Under the pieces are notes generated by a model. That model had not been told where the DNA came from. It saw only the letters and a list, made by a program, of their open reading frames with translations, and did not search any database. A stretch of DNA of 38,435 bases from Thermoplasmata archaeon (GTDB lineage: Archaea; Thermoplasmatota; Thermoplasmata; Thermoplasmatales; Thermoplasmataceae): contig JAKBQY010000058.1 of the NCBI GenBank assembly GCA_021835025.1, positions 4,729 through 43,163 on the forward strand, read 5' to 3'. A program made the translations under genes and the position numbers. Below, one piece after another: positions 25,295 to 33,483 of the stretch (its first letter is position 1; every line of letters starts with the position of its first letter).

Positions 25295-25523
25295 ATTAAC
25301 CCTCAATGATCGCCATAGGATAAAAGTTATGGGAGAAATCAGTTTTTGGGGCATTTTGACTATATGCTCAGTGTTACTGCGTGTTAAAATACTTATTTCC
25401 CTTGTGGGCAAATATGCTAATAAAGATTAACGCATTGCGGGTCAGTCAAATTCCTTGGTATTCTTGCATGAATGTGTAACCATATCCAACAGTCTTTTGC
25501 CACCATAGGCTTTTGGAAAACCT

Positions 25524-25532
25524 CTAAATATT
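25524..25532 (+). promoter_or_regulatory. TATA box of the DsrE-like gene
   Basis: CTAAATATT is centred 25 bases before the ATG at 25552. This supports that ATG over the upstream in-frame TTG at 25531 and implies a leaderless mRNA. Confidence 0.5.
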
Positions 25533-25551
25533 GTTGTATAATACTATTCAT

Positions 25552-25887
25552 ATGCACAGGGTTATTGTGAATGGGAATGAATTTAAAAATATTGATATTA
25601 TTATTAGGCAGATAAAAAATTTGAAAAATGCTTTACCAGATGCGATTATAGAGGTTGTTTTTACACGATCGGCTGTCAAGGCATTGCTGAAAAACTATGA
25701 AAAGAAAGAAACAATTAGAGAGGTTATAGATTCAGGGATACAGGTAAATGCATGCATGAATTCGTTAAGAGGGATGAAATTGACTGTAGATGACGTTGCC
25801 ACATGCATCGGAGTTGGGGTTGTTGAAACAGGTGTTGAAGAAATAGTTAAAAAACAGGCTGAAGGATACAGTTATCTTCAATTATGA
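25552..25887 (+). CDS. DsrE-like small protein
   Basis: A 111-residue protein of the DsrE/DsrF-like superfamily, found in sulfur-transfer and redox systems. The pattern is MHRVIVNGNEFKNIDIIIRQ, then DAIIEVVFTRSAVKALLKNY, then QVNACMNSLRGMKLTVDDVA. The ACMNSL segment carries the cysteine that in active DsrE-like proteins accepts persulfide, and a second cysteine (ATCIGVG) lies 17 residues later. I use the ATG at 25552, because the longer form would begin with TTG and because of the TATA box. It stands alone between a decayed repeat and tRNA-Gly. The role in sulfur metabolism is inferred from the family, not from context. Confidence 0.85.
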   Translation: MHRVIVNGNEFKNIDIIIRQIKNLKNALPDAIIEVVFTRSAVKALLKNYEKKETIREVIDSGIQVNACMNSLRGMKLTVDDVATCIGVGVVETGVEEIVKKQAEGYSYLQL

Positions 25888-25902
25888 TAATTTTAAAAAC
25901 TA

Positions 25903-25975
25903 TGCAGGTGCCGGGATTTGGACCCGGGTCGAAAGCTTGGAAGGCTTCCGTGCTACCAGGCTACACCACACCTGC
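25903..25975 (-). tRNA. tRNA-Gly (anticodon UCC)
   Basis: A 73-base cloverleaf on the minus strand, no intron. The acceptor stem GCAGGTG/CACCTGC carries discriminator A73. The D arm is GTG-TAGCCTGGTAG-CAC, the anticodon arm GAAGC-CTTCCAA-GCTTT with UCC at 34-36, the variable loop CGAC, and the T arm CCGGG-TCCAAAT-CCCGG. CCA is not encoded. Position 55, almost always U (pseudouridine), is C here, so the T loop reads TCCAAAT. It lies 16 bases after the DsrE-like gene, on the opposite strand. Confidence 0.93.
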
Positions 25976-26011
25976 ATTCTTCAGTGATTGCATTTTGTTT
26001 TATTTACTTTT

Positions 26012-26668
26012 CTATGATGCAACATATATATTATATGATTTAAAGGTATTTACATGCGTTGAGTTTTCATATATATCTAAGGTGTAACTGTTATTCACAC
26101 TTAAACCTGTTAGGTTGAAATATACATAATGGCCAGCTTTATGATACGGCACGGCAACGCCATTATCCTTTATTGATACATTTGTGATTGAATACTTGTA
26201 GTTGGTATAATATCTAAGCTCTCGCATGCTGGATGAATTTTGGGTTATGGTATATTTTCCATTTACCTCGGTAATATTTGACCATGCACCAGCATGATAA
26301 TATGACAGGTCTATGACTTCAGGGCCTGAAACAACATGTAATGGAGGATTCAATGCGATTAACCAGAATATAAACCATGTAATTATAAGTTCGGCATACA
26401 TTAAGAATTTGTGGGATGTCCTTTTTGGCATTCCTATTTTTAACAATTTTACTATTCTGTTTAACAGGTATAAAATAACTATTAACAGTAAAACACCAAG
26501 GTACCAGTAGCCATATATTTGAAAATAACCTGAAAGCAGGCCCACAAGAAGGCCTATAACAAATACAAAAATAATGGCTTTGGCTCTTTCCCTTTCATAT
26601 AATAGGAATTCTTTTTTATCGAATTTTGGTTCTACAAATATGGGTTCTTCGTTTTTTGGTTTTGGCAT
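26012..26668 (-). CDS. Membrane protein with three helices and an external beta domain
   Basis: I do not recognise a named family for this 218-residue protein. After a charged cytoplasmic start (KKEFLLYERERAK) there are helices at about 30-49, 54-70 and 90-107 (IIFVFVIGLLVGLLSG, GYWYLGVLLLIVILYLL, MYAELIITWFIFWLIAL). An external segment of about 110 residues follows, rich in Tyr, Asn, Ser and Thr, with many N-x-S/T sites (ITQNSSS, VNNSYT, YENSTH). It resembles a surface-exposed beta domain, as expected in wall-less acidophiles with glycosylated membrane proteins. It ends the unit that starts with tpiA (10-base gap), although no shared function is evident. Confidence 0.8.
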   Translation of the reverse strand: MPKPKNEEPIFVEPKFDKKEFLLYERERAKAIIFVFVIGLLVGLLSGYFQIYGYWYLGVLLLIVILYLLNRIVKLLKIGMPKRTSHKFLMYAELIITWFIFWLIALNPPLHVVSGPEVIDLSYYHAGAWSNITEVNGKYTITQNSSSMRELRYYTNYKYSITNVSIKDNGVAVPYHKAGHYVYFNLTGLSVNNSYTLDIYENSTHVNTFKSYNIYVAS

Positions 26669-26678
26669 GATTAATTCC

Positions 26679-27329
26679 TCATAGCAAATTGGTTAATGAA
26701 TTTAACTTATTTATTGGTTTCGGGTCTCTGATAATTCCAGAAGCTATTAAAACTCCAGAGGCACCGAGTTCCATGGATTTTTTCATGTCTAGTTGAGTTT
26801 TCACTCCTGCTCCAACAAGCAAATTTACCCGGTAGTAATCACATATTTTTGCCGCTGTCTCTATTATATCTGGTTTCGCGGATGAAACGGAAATATCCCC
26901 ACCTATTAAATCTGGGGGTTCATATGCTATATATGATGGTTCAAGTTTTGCGTAATCTTTTACCTCATCTATATTTTCCACACATAAAACAATGGTGAAA
27001 TTCCTCTTTTTTGAATTATTCACAATATTTATAATGTCATCTTTTTTTACCCTTTTTTCCGAATGATTCAGCAATGACCCGGTTATATTAAAATCAACCA
27101 GCGAATCCATGGATATTGATCCTGTAAATGCACCATAACTATTTGAATCCAGTGACTGAGAAAATATATTCATATCATTAAACTTTGATTTGAGGTACAG
27201 ATCCATATATGACAGGCAATAATAATAATTTTTTTTATTCACTGTGTGAAAATCAGCCATTAATTGCTCTGCACCCTTGCCAACAGCGTTTTCATAATGT
27301 TTGAAATTTATAAATATTTCAGGTTCCAT
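26679..27329 (-). CDS. tpiA: Triosephosphate isomerase, archaeal type
   Basis: A 216-residue TIM-barrel enzyme that interconverts dihydroxyacetone phosphate and glyceraldehyde 3-phosphate. Active-site residues are present: K10 in INFKHYENA, H89 in GSLLNHSEKR and E137 in AYEPPDLIGG. The phosphate-binding loop is LVGAGVKTQLD, followed by GASGVLIASGI. It is shorter than bacterial TpiA (about 250), as usual in archaea. I start at the ATG at 27329, not the TTG at 27350, because MEPEIFINFK matches the family and ATTATATTT lies about 25-30 bases upstream. It is divergent from the tryptophan operon. Confidence 0.95.
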   Translation of the reverse strand: MEPEIFINFKHYENAVGKGAEQLMADFHTVNKKNYYYCLSYMDLYLKSKFNDMNIFSQSLDSNSYGAFTGSISMDSLVDFNITGSLLNHSEKRVKKDDIINIVNNSKKRNFTIVLCVENIDEVKDYAKLEPSYIAYEPPDLIGGDISVSSAKPDIIETAAKICDYYRVNLLVGAGVKTQLDMKKSMELGASGVLIASGIIRDPKPINKLNSLTNLL

Positions 27330-27517
27330 ATATCCTGATGAGTTTTTCAAATATAATATTAATTTTTTGATACATAAAAATCGCTAATTGATAAATGATT
27401 TTTTTGTTTTTGGGCAATAATCAAAAATAATTTATTCTTAAAATCGACAGAATTTTTTAAACAGTGTTTTTATTTAAATTTATAATCATAAATTATAATC
27501 AATAATGCTTATATATT
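27330..27517. promoter_or_regulatory. Divergent promoter region of tpiA and the tryptophan operon
   Basis: About 190 bases of AT-rich sequence separate the two divergent starts. On the trp side TTATAATCA occurs twice (27480-27488 and 27493-27501, 13 bases apart), with a related AATAATCA at about 27416-27423. TTTAAATTTATAAT (27473-27486) and TTATATATT (27509-27517) are both possible TATA boxes, which makes the first start of trpB ambiguous. No RNA leader with a tryptophan-rich peptide was seen, so attenuation of the bacterial kind is unlikely. Confidence 0.4.
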
Positions 27518-28789
27518 ATGCATAAATATAGATCTATGATTTCAACAATAAATCGTGAAATAATTCCGGAAAATTGGTACAATGTTATACCTGATTTACC
27601 CGAGCCATTGCCACCACCAAGGGATTCAAAAAATGATTTTTCTTCTATTAATCTTCTGAACAGAATTCTTCCAAAGGAGATACTAAAACAGGAATTTACC
27701 TTTAGAAGATATGAAAAAATTCCAGATGAAATAATGGAACAGTATGAACAGATAGGAAGGCCGACTCCATTAATAAGGGCAAAAAATCTTGAAAAGGCCC
27801 TTGATTACAAGGGAAAGATATTTTATAAATATGAAGGTGCAACTTCAACAGGGTCACATAAAATAAATACTGCAATAGCACAGGCATATTATGCTGCCGA
27901 AGAAGGTGTCAATGGTGTTACCACTGAAACTGGTGCAGGGCAATGGGGATCTGCCACTGCACTTGCAGCATCAATTTACAACCTACCTGCACAGATATTC
28001 ATGGTCAGTATCAGCTTCAAGCAGAAACCTTTAAGAAAAACCGTTATGAACCTGTATAGGGGTAATGTTGTTCCAAGCCCCTCAAATTTAACTGAATACG
28101 GAAGAAAAATATTAAGGGAAAATCCGGACCATCCCGGAACACTTGGGATAGGCATAAGTGAGGCCATTGAATATGCCCTTGACCATAACTACAGGTACAT
28201 GGTTGCCAGTGTGATGAACTCAGCAATGACTCATCAGAGTGTGATAGGCCTTGAAACAAAAAAACAACTTGAACTCCTGGGTGAACATGCGGATGTTTTA
28301 ATTGGATGTGTTGGTGGTGGCAGTAATTTCGGAGGATTCACCTTTCCATTTTTACCAGACCATCCTGATACCGAGATATTTGCCACCACTGCCGATGAAG
28401 TCCCAAAATTTTCAAAGGGCGATTACAAATATGATTTAATGGATTCTGCGGGAGTTCTCCCTGAGATGAGAATGTACAGCCTTGGCGCGGATTTTGTTCC
28501 TCCCACAATATATGCAGGTGGTTTAAGATATCATGGTGCTTCACCTTCCCTTTCCCTTCTTATTAACAAGGGAAGGATAAAAAGCGATGAAGTCAACCAG
28601 GACGAGGTAAAGGAGGCAATAAAAACGTTTGCGAATACGCAAGGGATAATAGCAGCCCCGGAATCTGGACATGCAATAGCAACTACATTGAAATATGTTA
28701 AACAACATAAAGATGAAAATAAAACTGTTGTTGTTAATGTCAGTGGGCATGGCCTCCTTGATTTATCAATATTCGGTGACAGTAAATGA
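27518..28789 (+). CDS. trpB: Tryptophan synthase beta chain, TrpB2 type
   Basis: A 423-residue PLP enzyme that joins indole and serine to give tryptophan. The PLP lysine is in TGSHKINTA, the phosphate site is [10 protein letters not shown], and [15 protein letters not shown] lies between. The long N-terminus ([24 protein letters not shown]) and the extended internal segments mark the TrpB2 subfamily (COG1350) rather than the TrpB1 that pairs tightly with TrpA. No TrpB1 is in the operon, so this protein should be the operon's tryptophan synthase, working with the trpA product that follows with a four-base overlap. The start could be 27536 ([11 protein letters not shown]), which is nearer the family N-terminus and about 23 bases after TTATATAT. 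Confidence 0.95.
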   Translation: MHKYRSMISTINREIIPENWYNVIPDLPEPLPPPRDSKNDFSSINLLNRILPKEILKQEFTFRRYEKIPDEIMEQYEQIGRPTPLIRAKNLEKALDYKGKIFYKYEGATSTGSHKINTAIAQAYYAAEEGVNGVTTETGAGQWGSATALAASIYNLPAQIFMVSISFKQKPLRKTVMNLYRGNVVPSPSNLTEYGRKILRENPDHPGTLGIGISEAIEYALDHNYRYMVASVMNSAMTHQSVIGLETKKQLELLGEHADVLIGCVGGGSNFGGFTFPFLPDHPDTEIFATTADEVPKFSKGDYKYDLMDSAGVLPEMRMYSLGADFVPPTIYAGGLRYHGASPSLSLLINKGRIKSDEVNQDEVKEAIKTFANTQGIIAAPESGHAIATTLKYVKQHKDENKTVVVNVSGHGLLDLSIFGDSK

Positions 28790-29520
28790 AGAATTTAATA
28801 CCATATTTTACACTTGGCTATCCGGATAATGAAACCCTGTTGAAGTTTTTAAAAAACATTCCGGTTAAAAAAATCAATTATATTGAGTTTGGCTTTCCTT
28901 CAAATGACCCAAGATATGATGGCCCAACAATAAGAGCAAGCCATAAAATTGGAAATGAGAACTTTGACGGTACAAGTTACAGAAAGATTTTCGATTATTT
29001 TCATGAAAATAACATAAAAATGTATTCCCTATCGTATTATTCAGATATAAGGCCAAAATTTAAGGAATTTATAGATTATCTCAAAATGTTAAATTTTTCT
29101 GGGATTATTATTCCTGATCTAATTATAGATTATTTTGCCGAATCAACAGAAATAATAGAATACCTTAATAATGTGAAATTTGAATATATACCATTTTTTT
29201 CACCCGCAACTCCAGATGCCATCATTAAAAAAATTTCAAGTATGACCGATTCTTGGATATACTATGGATTGCAGCCTTCAACGGGAATAGATATACCATA
29301 TGAAATTGATTATACAACAGAAAGAATAAACTCTTTAATACCTGGAAGGGAAATAACATATGGATTTGGAATCAAAACCGAAAATGATATCAGGCAGCTG
29401 ATGAAAAATGGTGGTTCAGGTGTTGCAATAGGAAGTTATATAGAAAAAATGCTGGAAAAAGGTGATGAAAATGGGTTTCTTGAGTATATTGACAGAATAA
29501 GGGGTGTCCTTGATGAATAA
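28786..29520 (+). CDS. trpA: Tryptophan synthase alpha chain
   Basis: A 244-residue TIM-barrel enzyme that cleaves indole-3-glycerol phosphate to indole and glyceraldehyde 3-phosphate. The catalytic glutamate lies in [12 protein letters not shown] and the catalytic aspartate in RYDGPTIRA. The phosphate-binding loops are [11 protein letters not shown] and [11 protein letters not shown]. The family motif GxPFSDPxADGPxIQ is changed to [15 protein letters not shown], and the lid region is shorter than in bacterial TrpA. Since its partner is TrpB2, the altered surface may reflect different or weaker complex formation. It overlaps trpB by four bases (ATGA). Confidence 0.94.
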   Translation: MKNLIPYFTLGYPDNETLLKFLKNIPVKKINYIEFGFPSNDPRYDGPTIRASHKIGNENFDGTSYRKIFDYFHENNIKMYSLSYYSDIRPKFKEFIDYLKMLNFSGIIIPDLIIDYFAESTEIIEYLNNVKFEYIPFFSPATPDAIIKKISSMTDSWIYYGLQPSTGIDIPYEIDYTTERINSLIPGREITYGFGIKTENDIRQLMKNGGSGVAIGSYIEKMLEKGDENGFLEYIDRIRGVLDE

Positions 29521-30493
29521 TGCAGAACATTTCAGCAGAAATTTATCAAAAAATGAGGCAAAAAATACCATGATAAATATTGTTGATATGCCAGACAGCG
29601 ATAAGGCAAACTTTTTGACGGATCTTCATAATAAAGGTGAAACGGCGGAAGAAATTGCAGGATTTGCGGATGCCCTGAGATCACTATCAAAATTGAAAAT
29701 AAAGTATGAAACTCTCACAGACATTGTTGGAACTGGCGGCGATAGAAAAAACACCATAAATGTAAGTACATCGGCCAGCATTGTACTTGCTTCAATGGGT
29801 ATAAAAATAGCAAAACATGGGAATTTTGGTATTACTGGAAGCCATGGAAGTGCAGATCTAATGAAATTTCTGGGATATAACTTCCGCATGCCGGAATATG
29901 AAATAGTGAAAAATTTAAATGAAAAAAATTATGTTTACATACTTGCACCTGAATACAATGAGAATTTTGCCAAATTTTCAAGAGTTAGAAAATTTCTTGG
30001 CTTCAAAACGGTATTCAATATTCTTGGGCCCTTGACAAATCCACTGAATCCTGATACAGTTGTTCTTGGTGCATATGATAACAATATAGCGGAATTATAT
30101 TCAAATATTCTTATAAAAGATTCAAAAAAGGGATTTGTAATAACGTCTGAGGATGGAATGGATGAACTTTCACCATTTTCAGTCAATTATATATATCAAG
30201 TGGATAAAGGTATCAACAAATTTAGGCTGGACCCCAGAAAATTGATGGAAGATAGTATTTCAATTGAGGATATATCATCACAAGATTCCAAAAAAAGTTT
30301 TGAAATGGCTATAGATGGAATGAAAGGCAAAAATAAAAAGGTGTCGGAATTTATAGCTTTAAATGCTGCCCCAGCCCTGGTTGCTAATGATGTTTATAAG
30401 AATATCCCTGATGCATATTTCGCCGTTATTGAACATATAAATGGCGGTAATGTTATGAATAAAATTAAGGAGGTGTTCAATTATGAAGATTAA
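29513..30493 (+). CDS. trpD: Anthranilate phosphoribosyltransferase
   Basis: A 326-residue enzyme that adds phosphoribose from PRPP to anthranilate. The PRPP-binding motif is DIVGTGGDRKNTINVSTSAS (about 80-99), followed by AKHGNFGITGSHGSADLMKF, where most TrpD have KHGNR...SSxSGSAD, so the substrate loop is slightly altered. KTVFNILGPLTNPLNPD is canonical. I start at the ATG at 29513 (MNNAEHF), because GGGGTG lies six bases upstream and the alternative is a GTG at 29504. The start lies within the end of trpA (eight-base overlap), so translation is coupled. Confidence 0.94.
   Translation: MNNAEHFSRNLSKNEAKNTMINIVDMPDSDKANFLTDLHNKGETAEEIAGFADALRSLSKLKIKYETLTDIVGTGGDRKNTINVSTSASIVLASMGIKIAKHGNFGITGSHGSADLMKFLGYNFRMPEYEIVKNLNEKNYVYILAPEYNENFAKFSRVRKFLGFKTVFNILGPLTNPLNPDTVVLGAYDNNIAELYSNILIKDSKKGFVITSEDGMDELSPFSVNYIYQVDKGINKFRLDPRKLMEDSISIEDISSQDSKKSFEMAIDGMKGKNKKVSEFIALNAAPALVANDVYKNIPDAYFAVIEHINGGNVMNKIKEVFNYED
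30467..30475 (+). promoter_or_regulatory. Strong ribosome-binding site of trpF
   Basis: AAGGAGGTG lies seven bases before the trpF ATG, inside the end of trpD. It is the longest match to the 16S anti-Shine-Dalgarno sequence noticed in the window and fits internal operon genes being initiated with leaders. Confidence 0.7.
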
Positions 30494-31076
30494 AATTTGC
30501 GGCATTACAAATATGGAAGATGCAGATTATTCCATACTGAAAGGTGCCGAATTTATCGGTGTAATTCTGGATAAAAAAATAAAAAGACATGGGGATGAAG
30601 ACCTGATAAAAGAAATTAAAAAAATCCATCCCGATATAAAGGTTGTTGGTGTATATACTGATATGCCAGTAAATAGGGATATTAACGAAGATATTTTACA
30701 GCTGCATTTTCCCCATACTTCAAGGGATATAATTCATGTTAAAAACGAGTTTAAAAAAGAGATAATTTCGGTTATAAATATAAACAATGAAAATTATCTG
30801 GACAAATTAAAAGAATATATTGGAGCAGGAAGCGATTACATCTTGCTTGAGGATAAAAACGGCATCATAAATGACCGTGAAAAAATTTCGCAATTAAACA
30901 TGAAAAGAATAGCTATAGCCGGAAAAATAGATAGTAGAAATATTACTGCCTTGATTCCCCTGAATCCTGCTTTTATTGATATAAGCAGCTCCCTGGAAGA
31001 GAGAATCGGAAAAAAATCATTCAAAAAAATAGATGAATTATTCAATATGATAGGTGATATTAATGTTATTAGATAA
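30483..31076 (+). CDS. trpF: Phosphoribosylanthranilate isomerase
   Basis: A 197-residue TIM-barrel enzyme that catalyses the Amadori rearrangement of phosphoribosylanthranilate. The start MKIKICGITNMEDADY carries the catalytic cysteine (KICGIT). VVGVYTDMP and LQLHFPHT follow as strands 3 and 4, and ISSSLEERIGKKS replaces the usual DVSSGVE...G.KD near the C-terminus. The catalytic aspartate around DYILLEDKNG is plausible. It overlaps the end of trpD by 11 bases. Sequence conservation is modest, but operon position and the CGIT motif make the assignment firm. Confidence 0.92.
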   Translation: MKIKICGITNMEDADYSILKGAEFIGVILDKKIKRHGDEDLIKEIKKIHPDIKVVGVYTDMPVNRDINEDILQLHFPHTSRDIIHVKNEFKKEIISVININNENYLDKLKEYIGAGSDYILLEDKNGIINDREKISQLNMKRIAIAGKIDSRNITALIPLNPAFIDISSSLEERIGKKSFKKIDELFNMIGDINVIR

Positions 31077-32214
31077 AATAAATAATTTTTGTGATAAGAA
31101 TATTGCGTATTTTGTAAAATTTGATGGGGAGAGGGAGTCAGGAACAGAAACTCTCTTCGTATCTGGCAAGGATCCCATTAAAATTTACCAGAATGCCCTT
31201 GATTTTATGAATGGTGAAATGAAAACATACATGAAAAATTATAAGGAAATACCACTATTCATAACGTATGATTTTATAGATGAAATTTTCCCGGATATAC
31301 ATATAATGAAATCAAAATGGCCCGAAATTGCATTTATTTTGCCTGAACAAACATTTAGGGAAAAAATTGCCAGGGAAGAAAAACCGCCATACTTTAAAAA
31401 TTTTGATATAACAGATAAAGAACTTTCTGTGTCCATTGAAGATGCAATAAACAGGATAAAAAATGGGGAATTGTTGCAGATTGTCATTTCAAAGAGATTT
31501 GATTTAAGTGAATTTGATGTTATGAACGCCATTAAAAATTTCATTTTCAATGACAAATCACTGTATGTTTATTATTATAAATTTGGTGATTTGCAGATAA
31601 TTGGAAGTTCACCTGAAAATATTTTCACGGTAATTGATAAAAAAATTATAATAGATCCCATTGCTGGAACAAGAAGACGGGGAAACACCGAAGAGGAGGA
31701 TATTAAACTTGAAATGGAGTTGAAAAATGATGAAAAGGAACTCCTTGAACATAGAATGCTTGTTGATCTTGCAAGAAATGATCTTGGGAAGATATGCTAT
31801 CCGGGCTCGGTAAACGTTGTAAAATCAATGGAAATCCAAAAATTTGCATCGGTTCAGCATCTCGTGAGCTCCGTTGAAGGGAAACTTATCAATAACAATC
31901 CTGGTGATATTTTAAAGGCTATATTTCCTGCTGGCACAGTAAGTGGTGCCCCAAAGAAAAGAGCAATATATTTGATAAACCAGTATGAAAAAATCCCAAG
32001 AGGCCCCTACGCTGGAGGGGTTGGTATAATAGGGGCAAAATATATGGACCTGGCACTTGCCATAAGGACCTTATTTAAGGATAATTATGAAAGTTACACG
32101 CAGGCAGGTGCTGGCATAGTCAAGGATTCAATTGCAGTAAATGAGGTAAATGAGATGAATTCAAAGGTTCTTACCGTAATAGGGGGGTTATATGAAAAAA
32201 ATATTGATGATTGA
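31063..32214 (+). CDS. trpE: Anthranilate synthase component I
   Basis: A 383-residue chorismate-binding enzyme that makes anthranilate with ammonia from TrpG. The C-terminal catalytic half is clear: IIDPIAGTRRRGNTEEED, HRMLVDLARNDLGKICYPGS, FASVQHLVSSVEG, FPAGTVSGAPKKRA and GPYAGGVGI. The N-terminal half, which binds feedback tryptophan in longer TrpE, is compact here as in other archaea. I start at the ATG at 31063, five bases after GGTGA, not the GTG at 31054. It overlaps trpF by 14 bases and trpG by 23 bases, so all three are coupled. Confidence 0.94.
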   Translation: MLLDKINNFCDKNIAYFVKFDGERESGTETLFVSGKDPIKIYQNALDFMNGEMKTYMKNYKEIPLFITYDFIDEIFPDIHIMKSKWPEIAFILPEQTFREKIAREEKPPYFKNFDITDKELSVSIEDAINRIKNGELLQIVISKRFDLSEFDVMNAIKNFIFNDKSLYVYYYKFGDLQIIGSSPENIFTVIDKKIIIDPIAGTRRRGNTEEEDIKLEMELKNDEKELLEHRMLVDLARNDLGKICYPGSVNVVKSMEIQKFASVQHLVSSVEGKLINNNPGDILKAIFPAGTVSGAPKKRAIYLINQYEKIPRGPYAGGVGIIGAKYMDLALAIRTLFKDNYESYTQAGAGIVKDSIAVNEVNEMNSKVLTVIGGLYEKNIDD

Positions 32215-32755
32215 TAATTATGATTCCTTTGTGTATAATATATACCAGTATGTTGCTTCCATGGGAGTGCATGTGGATATAGTTGAAAATGATAAAATAG
32301 ATAAAATGGACAATAACTATGATGGATTTATAATATCGCCTGGCCCCGGGAGCCCAAAAAATAAGGAGGATAGCGGAAAATTACTTGAATTTATTGATTA
32401 TAATAGGGAAGGTCATTTTCTTGGCATCTGCTTTGGGCACCAGATTCTTGGATATTATCTTGGTTCAGATATTAAACTGTCCGTGAGATTGATGCATGGG
32501 CAGATTGATTATATAAATCATGGTGATGGCAAGCTGTATAAAAATATTCCACCCAGATTCGAGGCAATAAGATACCATTCCCTTGTTATTACTGAAAATA
32601 AGAATATAATCGTTGACGCATACTCAGAAAAGGATAAAGAAATAATGGGCTTTCATTCCAAAAATGGAAATATATTTGGTATACAGTTCCATCCCGAAAG
32701 TTATTATTCTAAATATGGGTTTGAAATAATAAAAAATTTTGTTGGTACATTATGA
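32192..32755 (+). CDS. trpG: Anthranilate synthase component II (glutamine amidotransferase)
   Basis: A 187-residue class I glutamine amidotransferase that feeds ammonia to TrpE. The nucleophile is C80 in FLGICFGHQ, the His-Glu pair is in GIQFHPESYYS, and ISPGPGSP is the oxyanion strand motif. The start lies inside trpE and is preceded by AGGGGGGTT, a ribosome-binding site. Like other TrpG, it could also serve aminodeoxychorismate synthesis, but its place between trpE and trpC supports tryptophan. Confidence 0.95.
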   Translation: MKKILMIDNYDSFVYNIYQYVASMGVHVDIVENDKIDKMDNNYDGFIISPGPGSPKNKEDSGKLLEFIDYNREGHFLGICFGHQILGYYLGSDIKLSVRLMHGQIDYINHGDGKLYKNIPPRFEAIRYHSLVITENKNIIVDAYSEKDKEIMGFHSKNGNIFGIQFHPESYYSKYGFEIIKNFVGTL

Positions 32756-33483
32756 TAGTTGATGAAATTTACAGAAATAATAACAGCAGAATGTTGAATC
32801 TTGAGAATTTAAGAAGCAGAAATGTGATAAAATTATCGGATTCACTTAAATCCTCCAAAATTAAACCGGGCATAATAGCCGAGTATAAGAGGAAATCACC
32901 ATCGGGATTTAACAATTTGATAAATAATGATAGATTTAAATACTTTAATTCGATTAAGGAAAACATTGCAGGAATCAGCATTTTAACGGAGCCACATTAT
33001 TTTAATGGGGACCAGTTAGATGCCGCATCTGTGCAATGCTATAGCAAGCCAATATTAATTAAAGATTTCATATCAAACAGAAAAATGGTAAAATCGTCCT
33101 TCATGATTGGTGGCGATATATTTCTGCTGATAGCGGACTTCCTTGATGGCAACAAAATAAAGGATCTAGTAACATATGGGAAATCACTGGGTATGGAAGC
33201 TTTAATAGAGGTTCATAAGCCGGAAAATATAAAAAATATAATTCCGGATGAAAATGTAATAGTGGGATATAACAGGAGGAATCTTGAAACACTAAAAATG
33301 GAAGACAACTCCGAATACGTTTACGATAAACTGAAGAGCTTTGGTTTGCCCTTAATACTGGAAAGCGGAATAAACTCTGAAAATGCAAAAAATTTGCATC
33401 TGAAGAAATATGATGGCCTTTTGATAGGTTCATCGCTGCTTTCCAGTGATAGCATAAATAAAATAATAGAGGCATTGAAATGA
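32752..33483 (+). CDS. trpC: Indole-3-glycerol phosphate synthase
   Basis: A 243-residue TIM-barrel enzyme that closes the indole ring. The catalytic lysine strand is GIIAEYKRKSPSG (family EIKRxSPS), followed by ISILTEPHYFNGD, PILIKDFI, the strand-7 LILESGINSEN and LLIGSSLL. It overlaps trpG by four bases (ATGA) and trpF is a separate gene, unlike the TrpC-TrpF fusion of enterobacteria. The short N-terminus is typical of archaeal TrpC. Confidence 0.94.
   Translation: MIVDEIYRNNNSRMLNLENLRSRNVIKLSDSLKSSKIKPGIIAEYKRKSPSGFNNLINNDRFKYFNSIKENIAGISILTEPHYFNGDQLDAASVQCYSKPILIKDFISNRKMVKSSFMIGGDIFLLIADFLDGNKIKDLVTYGKSLGMEALIEVHKPENIKNIIPDENVIVGYNRRNLETLKMEDNSEYVYDKLKSFGLPLILESGINSENAKNLHLKKYDGLLIGSSLLSSDSINKIIEALK

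Larger units (their letters stand above)
24948..25551. other. Gene-poor stretch with a decayed repeat
   Basis: Contains a 42-codon open frame at 25085-25213 whose EEIISGLKDIVRTGKRTVRD looks protein-like but is too short to assign, then repeat copy A (25192-25294). The minus strand near 25460-25530 has a short coding-like stretch (AYGGKRLLDMVTHSCKNTKE) that may be another relic. Nothing intact was found. Confidence 0.5.
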
